From positions 1 through 9,470 of the forward strand of contig VGYW01000329.1 of the NCBI GenBank assembly GCA_016872875.1: a DNA stretch of 9,470 nucleotides. The letters are read 5' to 3'. Origin of the DNA: Planctomycetota bacterium. GTDB lineage: Bacteria; Planctomycetota; PUPC01; DSUN01. Of this stretch, positions 1 through 6,347 are shown in pieces. The translations under genes and the position numbers were made by a program. The notes under the pieces were generated by a model, which was given only the letters and a program-made list of their open reading frames with translations, was not told the origin of the DNA and did no database searches. Numbering within the stretch: position 1 is the stretch's first letter; each line of letters starts with the position of its first letter.

Positions 1-88
1 AGCCCAGGGCGGCCTCGAGCGCCGTCTCGGCCTTCTCCACCAGCTTGTAGGCACCGTTGATGGCCGCCGTTGCGATGATGCGCGACAT
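1..88 (-). CDS. acsB: Acetyl-CoA synthase (CODH/ACS beta subunit), N-terminus only
   Basis: Partial gene that leaves the window at its left edge; 29 codons are visible, beginning MSRIIATAAINGAYKLVEKA. This matches my recollection of the start of many bacterial CO-methylating acetyl-CoA synthases (MSKII-x-xAIRGAHKIV type). The enzyme's nickel-iron A-cluster joins CO, a methyl group from the corrinoid protein and CoA into acetyl-CoA, in complex with CODH. A GAGGAGAGG ribosome-binding site at 92-100 sits just upstream of the ATG. It follows cooS on the same strand across a gap of 134 bases holding a large inverted repeat. The A-cluster cysteines lie outside the window, so the call rests on the N-terminus and the cooS context. 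Another CODH-linked protein cannot be fully excluded. Confidence 0.7.
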   Translation of the reverse strand, partial: MSRIIATAAINGAYKLVEKAETALEAALG

Positions 89-111
89 AGACCTCTCCTC
101 GTTTACGCGGT

Positions 112-216
112 TCTCGCTCCCACGCTCTGCGTGGGAGCGCAATCCCGGACGCTCCGCGTCCCGACGACGCAGAGCGTCGAAGACCCGCGTTCCCACGCGG
201 AGCGTGGGAACGAGAG
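112..216. repeat. REPIN-like double palindrome between cooS and acsB
   Basis: Two short perfect hairpins face each other. The first is at 115-139, with 11-bp arms (CGCTCCCACGC) and a 3-nt loop. The second is at 188-212, with 11-bp arms (CGTTCCCACGC) and a 3-nt loop. The intervening sequence is also roughly self-complementary: the left half (about 112-160) aligns with the reverse complement of the right half (about 167-216) over some 48 bases with scattered differences. Paired inverted REP-type palindromes of this kind are usually dispersed in many copies. In the operon transcript this could fold into a long stem and affect processing or decay between cooS and acsB; that role is inference. Confidence 0.8.
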
Positions 217-222
217 TGGGGG

Positions 223-2169
223 TCAGAACTTCAGTTGCCGCCTGGCCTCCATGTCGTAGAGCACGCGCTCGCCCTGCTTGTTGATGCCGAGGGCGGCGCG
301 CTTGGAGTTGATCTGGTCAATCATCGCGGCGGCCATGCCGCTGGGCGTGAGACCGAAGGCCCACTTGCCGCCGACCTCCGCCTCGATGTCCTGCGTGAGG
401 TACTTCGTGACGGCCGGGCTGCCGTAGACGGGCAGGGTGATGCCGAAGGCGACGAATGCGCCGCTGGAGACGAAGTACTGGCCGATGGCGATGGCCTTCT
501 CGTTCATCCACTCGAAGCAGGCCCCCGCCACGGGGAGCTGGCTGATGTCGTCGCCAAGGCCCCCCTCGCGCACCATCTCGGTGCAGGCGATCAGGATGCG
601 CGAGTTGTCCACGCACGAGCCCGCGTGGAGCACGGGCGGGATGCCGACGGCCTCGCACACCTCGCGGAGGCCAGGGCCAGCCGCGTCCTGGAACTCCGGC
701 TGAAGGAAGCCCGCCCGCCCGCACTCAAGGGCGGCACAGCCCGTCTCCACAACCAGCACGTCGTTCGCAACAAGCTCCTTCACCAGGTCGAGGTAGGGCT
801 GCTCGCCCTTCGGCACCTTCGGCTGCGTGCAGCCGACCACGCCCGCCACGCCGCGGATGCGGCCGTTGATGATGTTCTCGTTCAGCGGGCGATACGACGC
901 GCGGAACCGCCCGCCGAGCATGTAGTTGATGAACTCGTGGCTGAAGCCGACGACGGCCGGCTGGCTATCCTGCGGGATTCTCACGCGGGACTGGTCGCGC
1001 TGCTTGTAGGCCGCGATGCCCTCGCGGATGATCTTCTTCGCCGTGTCGAGGGCGTGGTGCTCGTCGAACTCGATGTGCTGCGCGCCGCGAATCCGCGCCT
1101 TCGGGCTCGTCGTGATGCAGCGGGTGTGGAACTTCGCCGCCAGCGCAACGTCCCCCTGCATCACGCACTGCACGTCCACCACCATCGCGTCCACCGCGCC
1201 CGTGGCGATGGCCAGCTCCTGCATCTTCATGTGCCCGGCCACGGGGATTCCGTGGCGGACGAGCAGCTCGTTGGCCGTGCAGCAGATGCCGGCGATGACG
1301 ATGCCCTTCGCCCCCGCCGCCTGCGCCTCCGCCACGAGCACGGGGTCCTGCGACGCCAGCGCCACCATCTCCGACAGGATCGGCTCGTGGCCGTGGACGA
1401 TCACGTTCACGCAATCAGCCTTGAGGACGCCGAGGTTGATCTCGCCAAGGGTCGCCTGCGGCGTGCCGAACAGGATGTCCTGAAGCTCCGTGCCGAGCAT
1501 CGAGCCGCCCCAGCCGTCGGCAAGGGCGACCCGCTGGCCGTGGGTGAGGAGGCTGTGATAGTCCTGGTCCACGCCCATCCCCGTGCGGTGCATGGCCTCG
1601 ACCACCTCGCGGTCAATCGCGCGGGGGGTGACGCCCAGGCTCCGCCAGATTTCCTGACGCGGCCTGGGCGCGCGCGTGGCCATGAGCAGGGTGCCGTGCG
1701 GCTTGCCGAACTCGCCCAGCGCCTTCTCGCCCACGGCGATCGCCAGGTCTTCCTTGCTCTTGCCGCTGGGGTCAATGCCCATCACGCCGGCGATGAAGCG
1801 CAGCTTCTTCTCGTCCTTGATCTGGTAGCCGGGCGCCTCGCCCTTTCCCGTGGCGATGACCAGCTCGCACACCGCGCGGCCGTGGTCCGAGTGGGCCGAG
1901 GTGCCCGCCGCAATCGTCCGCAGGAAGCCGCGGGCTACGATCGTGTCGGCGTCCGCCCCGCACACCCCCGTCTTCGGCTCGCCGCCGAACGGGTTGACGT
2001 TGCACGGCCCCATGTTGCAGTGGCGGCAGCACAGGCCGCTCTTCCCGAATCCGCACTGCGGGAGCTGGCTCTCATAGCGGTCCCACGTCGTCTCCAGGCC
2101 GCAACTCGCCATGTCCTGGAGCACCGCCAGCGACATCGCGTCGCTGAACTCCTTCTTCTCGTCTGCCAT
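223..2169 (-). CDS. cooS: Anaerobic Ni-Fe carbon monoxide dehydrogenase, catalytic subunit
   Basis: 648 residues, full length for CooS, which interconverts CO + H2O and CO2 + 2 e- + 2 H+ in the cytoplasm. Nearly every metal ligand is visible. The D-cluster has C39 and C47. The B-cluster has C48, C51, C56 and C70 (motif CCRHCNMGPC). The C-cluster has H261 (HGHEP), C297 (GICCTANE), C335 (DVQC), C447 (VVGC), C478 (ETGCA) and C519 (HAGSCVDNSR). Catalytic candidates are K558 (NEKAIAIG) and H93/H96 (AHSDHGR). The early numbering coincides with the well-studied CODH-II of Carboxydothermus, from memory. The ATG is preceded by AGGAG at 2177-2181. It lies between a polyferredoxin gene and acsB, which suggests an ACS-coupled enzyme working mainly in CO2 reduction to acetyl-CoA or the reverse. 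Nothing indicates inactivation. Confidence 0.97.
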   Translation of the reverse strand: MADEKKEFSDAMSLAVLQDMASCGLETTWDRYESQLPQCGFGKSGLCCRHCNMGPCNVNPFGGEPKTGVCGADADTIVARGFLRTIAAGTSAHSDHGRAVCELVIATGKGEAPGYQIKDEKKLRFIAGVMGIDPSGKSKEDLAIAVGEKALGEFGKPHGTLLMATRAPRPRQEIWRSLGVTPRAIDREVVEAMHRTGMGVDQDYHSLLTHGQRVALADGWGGSMLGTELQDILFGTPQATLGEINLGVLKADCVNVIVHGHEPILSEMVALASQDPVLVAEAQAAGAKGIVIAGICCTANELLVRHGIPVAGHMKMQELAIATGAVDAMVVDVQCVMQGDVALAAKFHTRCITTSPKARIRGAQHIEFDEHHALDTAKKIIREGIAAYKQRDQSRVRIPQDSQPAVVGFSHEFINYMLGGRFRASYRPLNENIINGRIRGVAGVVGCTQPKVPKGEQPYLDLVKELVANDVLVVETGCAALECGRAGFLQPEFQDAAGPGLREVCEAVGIPPVLHAGSCVDNSRILIACTEMVREGGLGDDISQLPVAGACFEWMNEKAIAIGQYFVSSGAFVAFGITLPVYGSPAVTKYLTQDIEAEVGGKWAFGLTPSGMAAAMIDQINSKRAALGINKQGERVLYDMEARRQLKF

Positions 2170-2187
2170 TCACTTGCTCCTTTTCTT

Positions 2188-2220
2188 TCGTCGTCGTCGT
2201 CGTCGTCGTTGTCGTCGTCG
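2188..2220. repeat. TCG trinucleotide microsatellite in the cooS leader
   Basis: Eleven trinucleotide units: seven TCG, one TTG, three TCG. It lies about 7 bases upstream (in the direction of transcription) of the cooS Shine-Dalgarno sequence. In the minus-strand mRNA it reads as CGA repeats. It is not inside the SD-to-ATG spacer, so slippage would not change that spacing. Confidence 0.9.
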
Positions 2221-2226
2221 AACGGG

Positions 2227-2314
2227 GGATGAATGGATGGGTGGATGGGTGGATGATTGTCAGATGATTGCTGCTTTCTTCCATTCATCCACTCATCCAT
2301 TCATCCATCCATCC
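2227..2314. repeat. Inverted GGAT/ATCC minisatellite hairpin
   Basis: The left arm (2227-2253) is built of GGATGAAT/GGATGGGT-type tetranucleotide units. The right arm (2280-2306) is the reverse complement with three differences in 27 positions, and ATCC units continue to 2314. The loop is about 26 bases. The three mismatches would be G-U pairs in a plus-strand RNA but A-C mismatches in the coo operon transcript. It occupies most of the 175-base gap between the polyferredoxin gene and cooS, so it may form an intercistronic stem. No gene is visible in this gap. Confidence 0.85.
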
Positions 2315-2344
2315 TCCTTGAGTGGCATCAGGCACCTCGCCCGC

Positions 2345-3244
2345 TCATTTCCCCTTCTTGGCCTTTCGCCTGATCTTGCGCTCGATGCGCCGCTGCTTCT
2401 TGGAGACCGTGGGCTTCGGCGGCTCGACGGGCTCCGGCACCACGGGCTCCGGCGCCGGTTCCGCCGCGGGCGCCGACTCAGCAACGGGAGTCGGAGCAGG
2501 AGAGAGCGGCTCGGCCTGGGCCAACTCGTCGAACTTCTCGGGGTCGAACGCCTGCACGGCGCTCACAGGGCACACGAGGTAGCAGCCGCCACAGGTCACG
2601 CACTTGTCCTGGAGGACCTTGTGAGGGGTCTTCTTCTCGCCTTGGATGGCCTGGGCGGGGCAGATCATCCAGCACCGTCGGCAGGCGATGCACTTCGGGG
2701 GGTCCACCCAGTAGCGGACGTTCGTGCGGCGGACGATTGCCGCCCCCGGCCGGCCGCTGCGGAACGCCTTCTCCTCGTCCGTGAGCTCCTCGAAGCGCTT
2801 GTAGACGATGGCGTCCACGGGGCAGGCCTCGGCGCAGGCGGGGATGCCGCCGGCCTCGAGGCGCCCCGCGCACAGGTCGCACTTCACCGCCTTGTCGCCC
2901 GCCAGGTTCATCTTGATGCCGAGGAAGGGGCATTTCTTGACGCACTTGGCGGCGCCCGCGCAGGCGTCGAGGTTCAGCACCACGGCAGCGCTCTCGGCGT
3001 CCTTCGCCAGCGCCGCGTTGGGGCAGGCGGGCACGCAGGGCGGGCTCTCGCAGTGGCGGCACTGGTAGGGCGCGGCAAACGGCCCGGCCTCCTTCACCCA
3101 CGCCCGCGGCTCGGGCCGCGGCGTCTCCTGCATCGCAGCCGCCAGCTCGCCCGAGCGCGAGTGTGCCACGGCGCACTCCGTCATGCAGCGCTTGCACGCG
3201 ATGCAGCGCTTAGTGTCCACTATCAGCATCCCAGGCTGCATCAT
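2345..3244 (-). CDS. CooF-like polyferredoxin with two extra 4Fe-4S motifs and a basic tail
   Basis: 299 residues with 23 cysteines in iron-sulfur motifs. Residues 14-141 show the four-cluster layout of the CooF/HycB/DmsB family: CIACKRCMTEC, CRHCESPPCVPAC, CAGAAKCVKKC and CDLC with C137 and C141. Residues 185-225 add a bacterial two-cluster ferredoxin unit (CIACRRCWMIC, CVTCGGCYLVC). A Pro/Ala/Glu-rich linker (about 241-280) and a Lys/Arg-rich end (SKKQRRIERKIRRKAKKGK) follow. The third motif has Ala98 where a cysteine is expected. Its likely job is to move electrons between CooS and another redox partner. The ATG overlaps the cooC stop by 4 bases (ATGA), so the two are translationally coupled; GAAGGA lies just upstream. 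An alternative start is the next codon. I give no symbol because the C-terminal half is not part of classical CooF. Confidence 0.88.
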   Translation of the reverse strand: MMQPGMLIVDTKRCIACKRCMTECAVAHSRSGELAAAMQETPRPEPRAWVKEAGPFAAPYQCRHCESPPCVPACPNAALAKDAESAAVVLNLDACAGAAKCVKKCPFLGIKMNLAGDKAVKCDLCAGRLEAGGIPACAEACPVDAIVYKRFEELTDEEKAFRSGRPGAAIVRRTNVRYWVDPPKCIACRRCWMICPAQAIQGEKKTPHKVLQDKCVTCGGCYLVCPVSAVQAFDPEKFDELAQAEPLSPAPTPVAESAPAAEPAPEPVVPEPVEPPKPTVSKKQRRIERKIRRKAKKGK

Positions 3245-4029
3245 CGGCTCTTTCCTTCTTTGAGCTGCTTCAGCAACTCGCTATGGATTGCCCTCACTTC
3301 GTCGAAGAGCCGCCCGCCCGCATCATCCACGGGCCGGCCCTCAAGGTCGGCGGTGACGAGGCGCTGGTCGAAGCTGATCGCGCCCAGGAGCGGCGCGCCC
3401 TTGGGCAGCGACTCGCGCAGCGTCTCCATGTCCTTCGGCGAGCGGACCTTGTTTGCGACGATGAAGATGCGCTTGACGCCGATCTCCCTGGCCATCTCCA
3501 TCACGTGCTCGGCCAGGGCGGTGCTCCGCCGGCCAGGCTCCACCACCACGATCATCGCGTCCATCGCCTCGCACGTCGCGCGGCCAAGATGCTCGGTCCC
3601 CGCCTCCATGTCCAGGATCAGCGTTTCGTTCCGCTGAAGGGCCAGGTGGCCGAGGAGGGTTCGGAGAAAGACGTTTTCGGGGCAGTTGCACCCGCCGCCG
3701 CCGCGCTTGGGCGCGCCGAGCACCATGAGGCGGACGCCGTTGTGGACGACGCCAAACTTGTCGGGAATATCGCTCACCGTGGGATTGAGCTTGAAGAGCT
3801 TCCCGTAGCCCTTCTTGCCCGATTCCGTGCGTTCCGCGATCAGGTCGGCCATCTCGACAATGGGGGTCAGCCCCTCGGCGTTGGGCACCCCGAGGGCGGA
3901 GGCCAGGCTGGAGTCGAGGTCGGCATCAAGGGCGATTACGGACGTTCCCTCGTCGGCAAGTAGGCGGGCGAGGACGGCTGCCAGGGTCGTCTTGCCCACT
4001 CCCCCCTTGCCGCTGATTGCTAGCTTCAC
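3241..4029 (-). CDS. cooC: CODH nickel-insertion accessory ATPase CooC
   Basis: 262 residues of the SIMIBI/MinD-type P-loop ATPase family. The deviant Walker A motif GKGGVGKTT at residues 7-15 carries both lysines (K8 and K13). DADLDSS at 35-41 is switch I, and LILDMEAG (137-144) is the Walker B/switch II strand. The CooC hallmark CxC is C114-N-C116 (GGCNCPEN), the metal-binding pair at the dimer interface. Known CooC uses ATP-driven dimer changes to mature the Ni-containing C-cluster of CooS. The start codon is GTG, with GGGAGAAGG ending 5 bases upstream. It is the first gene of the minus-strand operon and overlaps the polyferredoxin gene by 4 bases. Confidence 0.95.
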   Translation of the reverse strand: MKLAISGKGGVGKTTLAAVLARLLADEGTSVIALDADLDSSLASALGVPNAEGLTPIVEMADLIAERTESGKKGYGKLFKLNPTVSDIPDKFGVVHNGVRLMVLGAPKRGGGGCNCPENVFLRTLLGHLALQRNETLILDMEAGTEHLGRATCEAMDAMIVVVEPGRRSTALAEHVMEMAREIGVKRIFIVANKVRSPKDMETLRESLPKGAPLLGAISFDQRLVTADLEGRPVDDAGGRLFDEVRAIHSELLKQLKEGKSR

Positions 4030-4183
4030 GCAGCCTTCTCCCGGCCCACACGGTCAACTCGACGAGGCAGGGACCCGCCGCGCTCTCAGGGCCGGACCCT
4101 GTGCTGCACGGACGCACGCCGCCAATCCACGGGGGCACACCCTTCCGTCGCCGTCCCCAGCCACGCCCTCGGAGCCACCTTAC
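4030..4183 (-). other. Long untranslated leader upstream of cooC
   Basis: If the promoter at 4190-4218 is right, this is a GC-rich leader of about 150 bases with no convincing gene. A near-perfect short palindrome (CAGGG-N5-CCCTG) lies near 4086-4100. I recognise no known riboswitch. A regulatory function is possible but unproven. Confidence 0.35.
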
Positions 4184-4189
4184 AACTCT

Positions 4190-4218
4190 ATCTTAATAGA
4201 TCACGCCCCGGCGATCAA
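4190..4218 (-). promoter_or_regulatory. Probable promoter of the coo/acs operon
   Basis: On the minus strand: TTGATC (4213-4218), a 17-base spacer, then TAAGAT (4190-4195). Each hexamer matches the sigma-70 consensus at 4 of 6 positions. Transcription from here gives a leader of about 150 bases before the cooC GTG. The -10 region lies in a small dyad (CTAT-N4-ATAG). Confidence 0.55.
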
Positions 4219-4240
4219 GCCGCATTCCGCCCTCGGGCTT

Positions 4241-4269
4241 TTGACAGGCCGGCCCCGGCGCGCTATCAT
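4241..4269 (+). promoter_or_regulatory. Strong sigma-70-like promoter of asd
   Basis: TTGACA (4241-4246, perfect -35), a 17-base spacer, then TATCAT (4264-4269, 5 of 6). The start of transcription should be near 4276. This rules out an in-frame ATG at 4270 and supports translation from 4315. It is back-to-back with the coo promoter; the two -35 boxes are 22 bases apart. Confidence 0.8.
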
Positions 4270-4314
4270 ATGGCTTTCCCACTCGTCGCCGTGGTTCGCG
4301 AAGGAGCGTGTTGG

Positions 4315-5334
4315 ATGGCGAAGCAGTACAACGTGGCCGTGGTCGGCATCGGGGCGGTAGGGGCGGAGATGCTCAAGGTGCTCCACCAGCGGCGGTTCCC
4401 CGCAAAGAGCATCCGCGTGCTGGCGCGCTCGGCGCGCGCCGAGGAGATCGCCGGCGAGACGTATCAGGTGGAGGAGACGAGCGTCGAGGCGTTCAAGGGG
4501 GTGGACATCGCGATCTTCGCGGGCACCGAGGGCGCGAGGGGGGCCTCCCAGCTCCTCGGCTGGCAGGCCGTGGCAAAGGGCGCGCTGGTGATTGACAACG
4601 GCGACGACTTCCGCATGGACCCCCGCGTGCCGCTCGTGGTGCCCGAGGTGAACGCCGAGGCGCTCCGCGGCCACCAGGGCTTCATCGCCAACCCCAACTG
4701 CTCGACCATCCAGATGGTGGTGGCCCTCGCCCCGCTCCACCGCGTCGCACGCATCCGCCGAATCGTCGTCTCGAGCTACCAGGCCGTCTCAGGCACCGGC
4801 CGCCAGGCGATTGACGAGCTTCAGAACCAGGTGACGGCCATCGAGAAGGGCCAGGAGCCGAAGGCCGAGGTCTACCCCCACCGCATCGCCTTCAACGTCC
4901 TCCCCCACATCGGGCGGCCGACCGACGAGATGCCCGGCTACTACACGGAAGAGGTCAAGATGCGGCGCGAGACCCGCAAGATACTCGGCGACCCCGAAAT
5001 CCAGGTCTCCGCCACCTGCGTCCGCGTCCCCGTCTTCAACGGCCACTCCGAGGCGGTCAACGTGCAGTTCGAGAAGAAGCTGGCCGCCGCCGAGGCCCGC
5101 GAAATCCTCAAGAGCGCCCCAGGCGTCGTGGTGATTGACGACCCCGCGAAGGCCGCCTATCCCATGCCCCTCATAGCCTCGGGCACCGACCCCGTCTACG
5201 TAGGCCGCCTCCGCGACGACGCTTCCGCCCCCAACTGCCTCGACCTCTGGTGCGTGAGCGACAACATCCGCAAGGGCGCCGCTCTCAACGCCGTCCAGAT
5301 CGCCGAGAAGATGATCGAGATGCGGCTGATCTAG
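4315..5334 (+). CDS. asd: Aspartate-semialdehyde dehydrogenase
   Basis: 339 residues, normal length. It reduces L-aspartyl-4-phosphate to aspartate semialdehyde with NADPH, the branch point to lysine/diaminopimelate, threonine and methionine. An N-terminal Rossmann fold holds the nucleotide loop VVGIGAVG (10-16 region). This is one residue shorter than the common GATGAVG and reads as a classic GxGxxG. The catalytic cysteine is C129 in ANPNCST; YQAVSGTG is the conserved loop; H244 in VFNGHSEA is the general base. AAGGAG at 4301-4306, 8 bases before the ATG, fixes the start. An upstream in-frame ATG at 4270 would overlap the promoter. It is divergent from the coo operon; no functional link to CO metabolism is needed. 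Confidence 0.95.
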   Translation: MAKQYNVAVVGIGAVGAEMLKVLHQRRFPAKSIRVLARSARAEEIAGETYQVEETSVEAFKGVDIAIFAGTEGARGASQLLGWQAVAKGALVIDNGDDFRMDPRVPLVVPEVNAEALRGHQGFIANPNCSTIQMVVALAPLHRVARIRRIVVSSYQAVSGTGRQAIDELQNQVTAIEKGQEPKAEVYPHRIAFNVLPHIGRPTDEMPGYYTEEVKMRRETRKILGDPEIQVSATCVRVPVFNGHSEAVNVQFEKKLAAAEAREILKSAPGVVVIDDPAKAAYPMPLIASGTDPVYVGRLRDDASAPNCLDLWCVSDNIRKGAALNAVQIAEKMIEMRLI

Positions 5335-5384
5335 CCGCCTGTCCACCGTGGCGAAGAGCGAGTGTACCATCGCCGCGAGGCGTG

Positions 5385-5424
5385 CAAGAGGGCCACTCGC
5401 TCCCCACAGGAAGTGGCCCTCTTG
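5385..5424 (+). terminator. Stem-loop downstream of asd, possible terminator
   Basis: A perfect 13-bp stem: CAAGAGGGCCACT at 5385-5397 with its complement at 5412-5424, and a 14-base loop. It begins 50 bases after the asd stop. No U-run follows, so it may be a weak or factor-dependent terminator or a 3'-end stabiliser. The rest of 5335-5600 shows no gene I can support. Confidence 0.4.
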
Positions 5425-5602
5425 TGCCGGCACTTGGCGAGTCGAGTGCTACGCTATCCGCGCGCCGCACCCACCGCTCCAGCACGCCGCATTTCCCACA
5501 CGCCGGCCCAGCTCCGAAAGGAGCGACAGGATTCCGCCGGCGGCTTCAGCCCTGACAACTATACACATTTCGAGATGCTGTGAGAGGGTTTTTCTCAGGC
5601 CC

Positions 5603-5632
5603 TTGACTAGCATATGTAATATATGCTATGCT
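5603..5632 (+). promoter_or_regulatory. Promoter of the DUF6788 gene, probably leaderless
   Basis: TTGACT (5603-5608), an 18-base spacer, then TATGCT (5627-5632). The expected start of transcription falls at about 5639, the A of the ATG. No Shine-Dalgarno sequence precedes that ATG, which suggests a leaderless mRNA. Confidence 0.5.
5609..5627. promoter_or_regulatory. Palindromic operator-like site
   Basis: AGCATAT-N5-ATATGCT: perfect 7-bp arms around GTAAT, lying between the -35 and -10 elements. It is AT-rich in a GC-rich background. The position is ideal for a repressor; which protein binds is unknown. Confidence 0.5.
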
Positions 5633-5638
5633 ACCAGC

Positions 5639-5989
5639 ATGGCCCGACGCGCTTCGCCTAGGGTGCGCGCGCTGCTACGCGAGCGCGCAAGGCTCTTGAG
5701 GCAGCTCTCGACACTCTCCCACCTGCTGCGCGGCTCACTCTTCGAGCGGTTCTCGACCTGCACGCGCCGCCTGTGCCGCTGTCACCAGGGACGGCCCCAC
5801 GGGCCGCGGACCTACCTGGCCGTGACCTCGGGGAAGCGCCAACGCCAGCACTACGTCCCCAAGAGCCAACGTGTTGCGGTCCGCGAGGGGGTCGGGGAGT
5901 TCCACCGGCTCCTGGCCATCGCAGACCGCCTGACGGCGATCAACCTGGAACTGATGCGTGGAGGTATGCTCGATGGACCTCAGCCCTGA
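5639..5989 (+). CDS. DUF6788 family protein, insertion-element associated
   Basis: 116 residues. A basic, Arg-rich N-terminal helix (MARRASPRVRALLRERARLL) leads to LLRGSLFERF and a small cysteine knuckle (C41, C46, C48), then HGPRTYLAV, a basic segment, YVPK and a C-terminal helix with INLELMR. I recognise this layout as DUF6788, small proteins usually encoded just ahead of a DDE transposase; their function is not established to my knowledge. The cysteines may bind metal and the basic segments nucleic acid. The frame stays open upstream, but the promoter at 5603-5632 and family length favour this ATG. The following transposase start at 5973 overlaps its last codons. Confidence 0.7.
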   Translation: MARRASPRVRALLRERARLLRQLSTLSHLLRGSLFERFSTCTRRLCRCHQGRPHGPRTYLAVTSGKRQRQHYVPKSQRVAVREGVGEFHRLLAIADRLTAINLELMRGGMLDGPQP

Positions 5990-6284
5990 CGGCCTGCTGG
6001 AGACGCTCCGCCGCTACAGTGCCTTGGGCCATGCTAAGCGCGACCGCCGCCCCATCGGCGACCACGGCGGCAACGGCTATGAGTATGCCTCCTGCCTCGC
6101 GGTGGACCCGCACGCCTCCACCGTGCTCGGCGTCGTCCACGACACCCTCATCAGCTCCAACGGGCCGGACGACCGTGAGGGCAGGCTCACCGGCGAGGGC
6201 TATCGCCGCCTCAAGGCCCCCGTGCGCGAGCCCAACAACCCCCTTCTGGGGCGACGTTTCGGCAATTGGGGTTCTCGGCTTTGA
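5973..6284 (+). pseudogene. Internally deleted DDE transposase remnant
   Basis: A reading frame with GGAGG at 5960-5964 and an ATG at 5973, overlapping the DUF6788 gene by 17 bases. The first 15 residues, MDLSPDGLLETLRRY, look like the N-terminus of transposases found after DUF6788 genes. From residue 16 the sequence switches to what looks like an internal region of an IS4/IS1380-like transposase: RPIGDHGGNGYEYASCLAVD, then VLGVVHDTL. The stretch expected between them, with the first catalytic Asp, is missing, and the frame stops after 103 residues. No further catalytic Asp or Glu region follows. The family is recognised from memory only; what is firm is that this is far too short to be a working transposase. 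Confidence 0.55.
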
Positions 6285-6293
6285 TATTCCTTC

Positions 6294-6344
6294 GGATTTC
6301 GGATTTGGGATTTCGGATTTCCCGCACTTCGTGAGAAGTGCGGG
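6294..6344. repeat. GGATTT-rich repeat plus 10-bp hairpin
   Basis: An AT-richer run of GGATTTC/GGATTTGGG units (6294-6320) is followed by a perfect stem-loop, CCCGCACTTC (6321-6330), loop GTGA, and the complementary arm (6335-6344). It directly precedes the point where homology to DUF2442 begins, so it marks a rearrangement junction. Confidence 0.75.
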
Positions 6345-6347
6345 CTA

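Noticed and set aside
235..2232. Long open frame on the plus strand opposite cooS
   Set aside because: High-GC antisense shadow: Arg/Ala/His/Leu-rich translation with no motif, lying across a gene whose metal ligands are all intact.
2188..2314. CRISPR-like array
   Set aside because: Units of 3 and 4 bases without unique spacers: simple-sequence repeats, not a CRISPR.
2111..3637. Long plus-strand open frame over the repeat region and polyferredoxin gene
   Set aside because: It runs through simple repeats and antisense to two recognisable genes; composition is that of a shadow frame.
4236..4251. Possible CooA-type CO-sensor box (TGTCA half-site near the coo promoter)
   Set aside because: The TGTCA is just the asd -35 TTGACA read backwards, and the second half-site matches poorly.
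4270..4314. Upstream ATG adding 15 residues to asd
   Set aside because: It lies immediately after the -10 box, before the predicted transcript start, and lacks a ribosome-binding site; the ATG at 4315 has AAGGAG.
5348..5638. N-terminal extension of the DUF6788 gene in the same frame
   Set aside because: The promoter and palindrome lie inside it, and the family starts at the ATG at 5639.
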